A DNA stretch of 35,770 bases, from contig JAIRYF010000013.1 in assembly GCA_031267895.1 (NCBI GenBank), positions 1 to 35,770 of the forward strand. The letters run 5' to 3'. The DNA comes from Candidatus Methanoplasma glyptotermitis (GTDB lineage Archaea > Thermoplasmatota > Thermoplasmata > Methanomassiliicoccales > Methanomethylophilaceae). Under the pieces are notes generated by a model. The model did no database searches. It was not told the origin of the DNA and worked only from the letters and a program-made list of their open reading frames with translations. Made by a program: the position numbers and the translations under genes. The first letter of the stretch is position 1, and every line of letters begins with the position of its first letter. Below, in pieces: positions 29,367 through 35,770 of this stretch.

Positions 29367-29771
29367 TCAGACCTTCTTTCCGGCCTTCGGGCCCGGTGTA
29401 ACGTAGTAGATATCGGTGATCTTCATCTTCAGAAGGTTCTTTGCCGGAAGAGTTTCCTTTCTTTCGTGAGCGTACTTCACAGTCTTCTCGTAGTCATCGC
29501 CGGAGTTCTCGACAGTCACAGTCCCCTTTATCTGATACGAATCGGCAGACTTCGGGTCCCAGATATAGAACGCAGCGTTCGGATTCTCCTTCACATTGGA
29601 TATCGTCTTATCCATGAAGTTGTCCACAACCCATACGGTCTCCCCGTCCGGCTGGGGAATCAGCATGCCAATCGGAACGACATTTGGTATCCCGTCTTTG
29701 GATGCAGTCGCAAACGAATATATCCCGGCATTTCCGAAAATAGCTTTCATATCATCAGTTATCTTTGCCAT
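29367..29771 (-). CDS. Pyridoxamine 5'-phosphate oxidase-fold protein
   Basis: YSFATASKDGIPNVVPIGMLIPQPDGETVWVVDNFMDKTISNVKENPNAAFYIWD. Confidence 0.88.
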   Translation of the reverse strand: MAKITDDMKAIFGNAGIYSFATASKDGIPNVVPIGMLIPQPDGETVWVVDNFMDKTISNVKENPNAAFYIWDPKSADSYQIKGTVTVENSGDDYEKTVKYAHERKETLPAKNLLKMKITDIYYVTPGPKAGKKV

Positions 29772-29861
29772 ATTTATGTCCCACTGCCCAGCGGATCAAT
29801 TACAAAGTATTTCACACTGCTTATCTGACGCAGGCTGCATGTTATCGTATGAACTTTTGCC

Positions 29862-29871
29862 GGGGGGGGGG
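29862..29871. repeat. Homopolymer G10
   Basis: Direct read ttgccggggggggggaacg; intergenic. Confidence 0.95.
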
Positions 29872-29997
29872 AACGATGCCAACGGAGAATGTTTCTGGAA
29901 CATTCGTTATGCCGGGTGTATGAGAGAATGCTCTGATAATGCCGCATTCCCTTCAGACAACATTTATATCCTATGCGGAACTGTGGCGTCGTATAAT

Positions 29998-30074
29998 GGG
30001 CAAGTAGATCAGCCCGGTAGATCGCTGCCTTCGCAAGGCAGAAGTCGCGAGTTCGAATCTCGCCTTGTCCACCA
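29998..30074 (+). tRNA. tRNA-Ala(CGC), CCA encoded
   Basis: Acceptor GGGCAAG/CTTGTCC (one G-U), D-arm GATC/GATC, anticodon stem CTGCC-TTCGCAA-GGCAG, T-arm GCGAG-TTCGAAT-CTCGC, ACCA end; upstream TTTATAT box. Confidence 0.95.
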
Positions 30075-30490
30075 TTATGTTCCGCAAAAGTCGGTTTCAG
30101 GTTATACCCCGTATGTGATAAAGCGCGCGGTACCAAACGCAAATTATCGCATTAAGAGTCGATCCGCAGGCCCGAGATCACGTCCGTTTTTATCAGTATT
30201 CGCGTAGCTTACGTTGTGAATGTATTGTTTCAGTCGCCCTGTCATTCCCTCAGTTTTCGCACGGGCGGTTCCTTTCCGGACTGTTATCGCATTGACTGTG
30301 TTTATTCGCAAATACGAAGAACTTTTCCGTCTTCGACGTCCGCTGAAGAATGCAGAAATACATCGAAAAAATGAACCTCGGAGGAAACCGTACCGTGTCA
30401 ATAAGTGAAGTTTTGTGTATCTCTGTACCATATATACGAAAACGACAAACAACGGAGAAATATTATATGCTGGTACCAGGGTTACGGCTC

Positions 30491-30823
30491 ATGGAATTAG
30501 GATGGATATATCTCATCGCGGCAAGTATTTTGGAACCGTGCTGGGTAATAACTCTTGAAAAATCGAATAACTTCAAAAAGATATCCTGGGGGATCGTGAC
30601 CGTTCTGGCATTAATGGCATGCCTGTATCTGTTGGCTCTCGCCGTTGCCGAAATCGGCCCCGGCATATCTTATGCATTGCTGGCCGGCATCGGTGCCGTT
30701 ATAGTCGTAGGTCTGGGTGCTGTCCTCTACAAAGAGACTCTGACTGTGAAGAGATTGACCTTTGTATCAATGATAGTGATAGGAATAATTGGCATTAGGC
30801 TTTCATCCGGAGGGATTATATGA
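30491..30823 (+). CDS. Small multidrug resistance (SMR) family subunit 1
   Basis: MELGWIYLIAASILEPCWVITLEKSNNFKK..., four TM helices, conserved TM1 Glu (ILEPCW). Start uncertain; an upstream in-frame ATG lies at 30467. Confidence 0.88.
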   Translation: MELGWIYLIAASILEPCWVITLEKSNNFKKISWGIVTVLALMACLYLLALAVAEIGPGISYALLAGIGAVIVVGLGAVLYKETLTVKRLTFVSMIVIGIIGIRLSSGGII

Positions 30824-31170
30824 ACGAAGTAGGAGAAAAATTCGGATGGTTAGCAATCATACTCGGAGGAATTCTTCAGATAGTATGGGCAATCGGCCTG
30901 GACTACACCGATGGATTTGTAAACGTGTTCTGGGACGCGGTCGTCATAGTATTCCTGTTCCTCAGTATATGGTGTCTGTCCTTCTCGATGAAGGCCGCCA
31001 TCCCGGTAAGTACAGCGTACACTGTGTGGATCGGCCTCGGTGTGGTTGGGACGATAGCTGTCTCGGCGATACTCGGACTGGAGACTTTGAATCTTGTAAC
31101 GGCAGTGTTCCTTGCAGTAATCGTCGGCGGCGTGATCGGACTCAAGATGACACCGGCGGAGACAGAATAA
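30820..31170 (+). CDS. SMR family subunit 2 (SugE/Gdx-like), TM1 Glu replaced by Gln
   Basis: GGILQIVWAIGLDYTDGF... aligns by eye to Gdx LLEVVWAVGLKYTHGF; STAYTVWIGLGVVGT; ATGA overlap with subunit 1. Confidence 0.88.
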   Translation: MNEVGEKFGWLAIILGGILQIVWAIGLDYTDGFVNVFWDAVVIVFLFLSIWCLSFSMKAAIPVSTAYTVWIGLGVVGTIAVSAILGLETLNLVTAVFLAVIVGGVIGLKMTPAETE

Positions 31171-31534
31171 ATGCGGCCGGGCATTCGGAAATGGACGTTT
31201 CTGTTCACGAAAATAGTCTATCGGGAAGACATGAAATATCTGTGGTCCGATCTCTGAGACCGACTGTGAGGGATTATCTGTTCTGATGAGACTCGGAATT
31301 TCTGAAGGGAATGTGTGCGTACTGTCGGAAAATATAGATGCCTGGGAGAATGTATTCGGGATGGTGAGCATGATGAGAGTCACAAAACTCCATCACGGTG
31401 CCACTTATGACAGAATAATGGGACTTTGGATGCAGAATATGCAGTGAAGACCGGAAAATCTTACAACATCCTTCGGACATATTTAGACAATATATTTCTA
31501 CTTGCAGATCTCTCTTCGGTTAAGGTGATTTGAA

Positions 31535-31855
31535 GTGCCGAATTTTGCTGACCCCTTTGTGGGAAACGTTAACAAAAAGATGACCGATCAGGAACTCGCC
31601 AATGCTATAAGACTGGACCTCGCCGGTGAGCTGGAAGCGATATATCTGTACGATGCGCATGCGGAAGCGACCGATAACGTCCTCGCAAAGAAAGTCTTGA
31701 GAGATATACGCGACGAGGAAAAAGAACACATGGGAGAACTCCTGTCACTTCTGATACACCTTGATCCCAAGGAAAAAGAACTCTTTGAGCACGGGGAGGG
31801 AGAAGTCAGGGAAATGAAGGAAAAGCTTGAAAAAGTATCCTGCAAGACTAAGTGA
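31535..31855 (+). CDS. Small ferritin-like protein resembling encapsulated ferritin (EncFtn)
   Basis: RLDLAGELEAIYLYDAHAEATDNVLAKKVLRDIRDEEKEHMGELLSLLIHLDPKEKEL; GTG start with AAGGTGA upstream. Confidence 0.82.
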   Translation: MPNFADPFVGNVNKKMTDQELANAIRLDLAGELEAIYLYDAHAEATDNVLAKKVLRDIRDEEKEHMGELLSLLIHLDPKEKELFEHGEGEVREMKEKLEKVSCKTK

Positions 31856-32221
31856 AACTCTCCGGGAATCCTACGGCCGACTGGTCCCGCACATCAGCCG
31901 GCAGTTCGCGATGAGGTGTTCAGGTCAGCGGTTGGATACTGTGACGATTGCAGATACGGTGGCCGCTGAAAGAAGATTCATGCGAACGTACAGCGGAAGG
32001 CACAAAAAAGCCGATGCACCGTGCGGCCGGAGGTGCGCGGGAAGCAGAGCGACGGGCAGTTTCTCTGTCAATGATGCAGTATTCTGCCGAGACAGACACA
32101 GCGCAGTATACGTTGTATATTGACGCACTCGTGCGCACCTTACATCCGCAACAATAGAAATAAAAACTCATGAATGCAGATTCTTCGAAAGGAATTACCC
32201 TCTTCATCTCAGGGTCTCCGA

Positions 32222-32231
32222 GGGGGGGGGG
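32222..32231. repeat. Homopolymer G10
   Basis: Direct read ctccgaggggggggggagagg; intergenic. Confidence 0.95.
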
Positions 32232-32431
32232 AGAGGAACACACATTTCTGTACCTGTAATCAATGAATTCTATTTCTATGTGGTACTCCAAAGCCGCAGA
32301 ATGGAAAGTTTTGTTGAAATAGGTGTGATATTTTTCAGTCGTCGGAGCACGGTTCGGATCAATTTCCGAAACTCTCCGGAAGGTGATCGTTTTTCGACAA
32401 TTATATAGTCGTATAGTACATACCCTCCGCC

Positions 32432-32881
32432 ATGGACCCGGGGACAATCGCAATAATTCTCATGATAATCGGGCTGATTCTGCTGACGATAGAGGCACTG
32501 ACACCAGGGGTTTTTGCAGTGATACCGGGAGCGGTCTTGGTGATAATAGGTCTCATGGGATACTTCATAGATGGTTTCTTTGACACATGGTATCTGCCGG
32601 CGACCGCAGTTGCAGTCACGCTTGCGGTGACAAGCGTAACAATAAAGGGATATCGGTTTTTGGCCAAACCTGAGCCCCCGACAACAACGGTCATTTCCTC
32701 TCTTATCGGCAGGAACGGAACAGTCACATCCGGCGTGGAACCCGGTAACCTCAAAGGCAAAGTCAAGATCGGTTCCGACATTTGGAGTGCGACATCGGAC
32801 ACGCCGATCGCCGTCGGTACAAAAGTTGTCGTGTATGACGCGGAAGGCGTCCACATAAAAGTCAAGCTAAAAGACACATAA
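32432..32881 (+). CDS. NfeD-like membrane protein (short form)
   Basis: LMIIGLILLTIEALTPGVFAVIPGAVLVIIGLMGYF, then an OB-like C-terminal half with GRNGTVTSGVEPG; TATA-like TTATATAG about 25-30 nt before the ATG suggests a leaderless mRNA. Confidence 0.85.
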   Translation: MDPGTIAIILMIIGLILLTIEALTPGVFAVIPGAVLVIIGLMGYFIDGFFDTWYLPATAVAVTLAVTSVTIKGYRFLAKPEPPTTTVISSLIGRNGTVTSGVEPGNLKGKVKIGSDIWSATSDTPIAVGTKVVVYDAEGVHIKVKLKDT

Positions 32882-33042
32882 GCTGCCATTACTGTGTACC
32901 TGCAGCATGTCTGAAACTTTTTGAGCGATTGGACTACATCTGTCTCTTATAAGATGTGTGCGGAGTTCACCGTTTATGTGGATGACTGGGTACAGTTGAC
33001 TTCTTTTTATATCTATTACACTATACACATCTGGAGATAAAT

Positions 33043-34125
33043 ATGGAAGATTGGATCTATGGGTTGGTGGTCGTTCTCATCATCGCTCTTATTGCTATAG
33101 TATTGAGCGGGGTCAGGATCATTCAGCCGTACGAACAGGGAGTCTACATGAGGCTTGGAAAGTTCATAAGAATCCTTAATCAGGGATTGAACTTTGTCTT
33201 CCCCGTGATCAGCTCGGTTGTGAAACTGGATTTGCGTACACAGGTGTTGGATGTTCCCAGCCAAGAAGTTATCACAAAAGATAACTCTCCTGTCAGCGTT
33301 GATGCCGTCGTCTACATTAAGGTAACGGATCCCCGCAACGCATTCTTTGAGATAGTAAACTACAGATTCGCGACTGTGAATCTTGCGCAGACCACTCTGA
33401 GATCAATAATCGGCGAGATGGATCTGGATGAAATACTTTCAAACAGAGAGAAGATCAACTCACAGCTCAGGGACACTCTGGATGAAAACACAGACAAATG
33501 GGGCGTAAAGGTCGAGAGTGTCGAAATCAGAGAAGTTGATCCGGCACAGAGAGTCAAAGAATCTATGGAGGAACAGACATCCGCGGAGAGGAGAAGACGT
33601 GCAGCTATACTTCAGGCAGACGGTCTGAAAAAGGCCGCCATCCTGGAAGCTGAGGGTAAAAAGAAATCCAGGATACTGGAGGCAGAAGGTCTTCAGCAGT
33701 CGATGGTGCTTGAGGCTGAGGGAAAGAAAGTCGCTTTGATATTGGAAAGCCAGGGAGAGGCCCAGAGACTCAGAGTAATATCTGTGGGTGCTGCATCGCT
33801 GGATTCCAAGGCACTTTCCGTACTCTCCATGGAAACGCTCAAAAGCGTAGGTCAGGGCGAATCGTCCAAGATATTCTTCCCGATGGAAGTTACAAAACTC
33901 ATGGATGGAATCTCGGAGTATATGGGCACGGCATCGAATGTCCCCGACAGACCTGTGTCTTCACTGAAAGATGTCGAGAAGATATTCGGAGACATAGATG
34001 ATATACTGGGTCCCATACCCAAAGAGGCCGAGATCAAAGAGAGACTTGCCAAGGCAGATAAAATGATCAACGCCGAGATGGCCGAGACGGCAAACATAGC
34101 AAGCTCTATCTCAAGAGGCTCGTGA
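33043..34125 (+). CDS. SPFH/stomatin-like protein
   Basis: IIQPYEQGVYMRLGKFIRILNQGLNFVFPVI, DLRTQVLDVPSQEVITKDNSPVSVDAVVYIKV, MEEQTSAERRRRAAILQADG, repeated ILEAEGKK. Confidence 0.95.
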   Translation: MEDWIYGLVVVLIIALIAIVLSGVRIIQPYEQGVYMRLGKFIRILNQGLNFVFPVISSVVKLDLRTQVLDVPSQEVITKDNSPVSVDAVVYIKVTDPRNAFFEIVNYRFATVNLAQTTLRSIIGEMDLDEILSNREKINSQLRDTLDENTDKWGVKVESVEIREVDPAQRVKESMEEQTSAERRRRAAILQADGLKKAAILEAEGKKKSRILEAEGLQQSMVLEAEGKKVALILESQGEAQRLRVISVGAASLDSKALSVLSMETLKSVGQGESSKIFFPMEVTKLMDGISEYMGTASNVPDRPVSSLKDVEKIFGDIDDILGPIPKEAEIKERLAKADKMINAEMAETANIASSISRGS

Positions 34126-34173
34126 ACCCTTTCTAAACCACTTAGCTTTCCTTTTATTGTACATTAGAGTACG

Positions 34174-34213
34174 TTGGTGTATAAAAATTCATATATACTT
34201 TGAGTGTACACCA
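34174..34213 (+). promoter_or_regulatory. Inverted repeat TGGTGTA...TACACCA flanking the TATA region of the MFS gene
   Basis: ttGGTGTAtaaaaattcatatatactttgagTGTACACCa; also GTACattagaGTAC immediately upstream. Confidence 0.4.
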
Positions 34214-35450
34214 GTCAGGAAGTGAAAAATTGGATATCGACAGCCATTTGAAAACGGGCAGCAGGTATACAGTGCTGATTGCGGGTCTGGTAATACAATT
34301 CTGTGCCGGAATCATATATATGTGGAGTGTGTTCAAGCAACCTGTCGCGGATTTTCTTGACTGGAGTTCAGGTGCCTCGGCCATGACGGCATCATTCATG
34401 CTCGTGGCATTCGTGGCCGGAATCCTGATCGGCGGACGTTTCATGGATCGAATAGGACCAAAGAAAATGTGTATTATCGGAAGTCTGATGATGTCTCTGG
34501 GCATTCTGGCCTCGTCGCTTGTAAATTCGGATTACCCATATCTCATATACCTCGCATACGGAATCATCGGAGGATTCGGAGTCGGTACCGTCTACACGTG
34601 CACTGTATCTCCGATACAGAAGTGGTTCTACAACAGACGCGGGTTCGCTACGGGTCTGATGGTCGGAGCATTCGGTTTCTCATTAGTTCTGTTCGCACCG
34701 CTGGCGAATATTCTTATCTCAGACATTGGTGTGTCCTCGACATTCAGAGTCTTCGGTGCGGCGTTTCTCGTGATATGTGTGGCGGCGTCGCTGTTCATCA
34801 GCAATCCGCGGGAAGGTTATGTAGCATCGAAAGCATCATCGGCAAATAATCAAAAACAGTATACTCCCAGAGAAATGCTGAAGACACGGTCATTCTATCT
34901 GATCACTATGTCTCTGTTCTTGGTTCTGCCTGCGTATTTTGTGCTGAATCCTCTATTTATGAGTTTGGGGGTAGAAAGGGGACTGTCGGATTCTTTGGCG
35001 GTCATGGGAGTCATGATAACGGGGATATGCAGTGCCTCCGGCAGACTGCTTATAACTTGGATGTCAGACCGTATCGGGCGGATGGCCGCACTGCTTATGA
35101 TAACAGGGTTCACTCTTATCGGAATCATACTTATCATATTTGCTGAAAACATGCTGTTTGTGGTCTGTTTGGCATTGATCGCTTTTGGTTTCGGGGGTGC
35201 TGCGGGGACATATACAGCGGTCACATCCGATCACTTCGGAACCAAAAATATGGGGAGCAATTACGGTCTGGTAATGATCGGTTTCGGAGCATCCGCACTG
35301 ATATTTCCATTGCTGTCGACAGAACTGACCTCAGGCGGAGACTATACGCTGTCTTTTGCTCTCTGCGCCATTACATGCATAGCCTCACTGATATGCATAC
35401 TGCTCCTGAGAAGGTTCCCTGGTGCAGGGACCCATAGGGAGGATTCCTGA
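34200..35450 (+). CDS. MFS transporter, OFA (oxalate/formate antiporter-like) family
   Basis: LVIQFCAGIIYMWSVFKQPVADFLDWSS, GGRFMDRIGPKKM, GIIGGFGVGTVYTCTVSPIQKWFYNRRGFATGLMVGAFGF. The start may be TTG 34230, preceded by AGGAAGTG. Confidence 0.9.
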   Translation: MSVHQSGSEKLDIDSHLKTGSRYTVLIAGLVIQFCAGIIYMWSVFKQPVADFLDWSSGASAMTASFMLVAFVAGILIGGRFMDRIGPKKMCIIGSLMMSLGILASSLVNSDYPYLIYLAYGIIGGFGVGTVYTCTVSPIQKWFYNRRGFATGLMVGAFGFSLVLFAPLANILISDIGVSSTFRVFGAAFLVICVAASLFISNPREGYVASKASSANNQKQYTPREMLKTRSFYLITMSLFLVLPAYFVLNPLFMSLGVERGLSDSLAVMGVMITGICSASGRLLITWMSDRIGRMAALLMITGFTLIGIILIIFAENMLFVVCLALIAFGFGGAAGTYTAVTSDHFGTKNMGSNYGLVMIGFGASALIFPLLSTELTSGGDYTLSFALCAITCIASLICILLLRRFPGAGTHREDS

Positions 35451-35537
35451 TCGTCGACTATTTTTGCTTTATTCCGGCCGAACCTCCGATGCAGACATTT
35501 GGCCGCAAGTAAATAAAAATTGAAAAAAAAATTACCG

Positions 35538-35550
35538 GCCTCACAGGCCA
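35538..35550 (-). terminator. Hairpin GGCCT-CAC-AGGCC followed on the minus strand by GGTAATTTTTTTTTCAATTTTTATTT
   Basis: Direct read; T9 on the minus strand 3' of the edge gene. Confidence 0.65.
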
Positions 35551-35557
35551 TAATTTT

Positions 35558-35770
35558 TCATATTGAAATTTGAAACATCTTTAAACTCCTTCGAACAGTA
35601 GAAGTGCTTTGAATTTCCAAAGATATACTGAATATCTTCTGGTTCATTTGGGAAACCCATTCTGTCTCAAGCTGCACATCCGGGAATCCGAGTGTGACTG
35701 CTCTGTTCAGAACATCCTTCGATATGTAGTCGACGTACTCTTTCTTCAGTCTTGCCGCATCTTTCTCGGA
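35558..35770 (-). CDS. C-terminal part of an unidentified protein running off the right edge (frame uncertain near the 3' end)
   Basis: Minus strand open from the edge: SEKDAARLKKEYVDYISKDVLNRAVTLGFPDVQLETEWVSQMNQKIFS...FQISI*. An overlapping frame (35541-35660) encodes MGFPNEPEDIQYIFGNSKHFYCSKEFKDVSNFNMKNYGL*. Confidence 0.45.
   Translation of the reverse strand, partial: SEKDAARLKKEYVDYISKDVLNRAVTLGFPDVQLETEWVSQMNQKIFSISLEIQSTSTVRRSLKMFQISI

Noticed and set aside
29774-30142. Minus-strand ORF with GGQGEIRTRDFCLAKAAIYRADLLAHYTT
   Set aside because: It is the antisense translation of tRNA-Ala(CGC), a common spurious ORF.
30144-30452. Minus-strand 102-aa ORF after the tRNA, considered as a transposase or integrase remnant
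   Set aside because: No recognisable catalytic motif or family; basic random-like composition; no inverted repeats seen.
31283-31330. C/D-box sRNA (TGATGA-N12-CTGA)
   Set aside because: No convincing C' and second D box; the C box begins with C rather than a purine; no known rRNA target recognised.
31286-31447. 53-aa ORF MRLGISEGNVCVLSENIDAWENVFGMVSMMRVTKLHHGATYDRIMGLWMQNMQ
   Set aside because: No family recognised and no clear ribosome-binding site; left unannotated.
29998-32431. Genomic island integrated at tRNA-Ala
   Set aside because: Accessory-looking genes and sparse coding follow the tRNA, but I saw no duplicated tRNA 3' end and no integrase in the window.
1-35770. In-frame amber (pyrrolysine) read-through, considered because the host may be a Methanomassiliicoccales
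   Set aside because: The gene ends I checked by hand use TGA or TAA, and no adjacent same-frame ORFs split by TAG looked homologous. No Pyl-dependent methyltransferase was recognised.
1-35770. CRISPR arrays, cas genes, toxin-antitoxin or phage-defence modules
   Set aside because: No regularly spaced repeats and no recognisable defence proteins in the ORF track.

Overview
The window is 35.8 kb of an archaeal chromosome. Gene content (aIF6/L31e/L39e/PDCD5/S19e cluster, SRP54, TrmY, MptE-like, archaeal PheT, HMG-CoA reductase) points to a euryarchaeon. Methanomassiliicoccales/Thermoplasmatota is my best guess, by inference only. Most genes are ordinary housekeeping genes, tightly packed with many ATGA stop/start overlaps. 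Recognisable blocks: an adhesin-like C-terminus; a CDGSH protein; hisD-ppk1-ppx; a site-2 protease; the ribosomal/IF6 cluster; a truncated BspA-like surface protein; rubrerythrin; hmgA-pheT-peroxiredoxin; an srp54-trmY-Zn ribbon-coaD::NTPase-glcD-etfB-etfA run; purB; tRNA-Ala(CGC) with encoded CCA; a two-gene SMR transporter; an EncFtn-like ferritin; NfeD/SPFH; and an OFA-type MFS transporter. I found no CRISPR array, no transposase and no clearly novel multi-gene system. The most interesting leads are: an overlapping SMR pair with opposite charge bias, one partner lacking the membrane Glu; a GlcD-EtfB-EtfA module whose EtfA carries an N-terminal Cys motif; a CoaD-DUF84 fusion; an orphan EncFtn-like ferritin; three 10-nt intergenic G/C homopolymers; a Tn5-mosaic-end-like sequence that may be an artefact; several promoter-proximal palindromes; and a possible frame disruption at the right edge.
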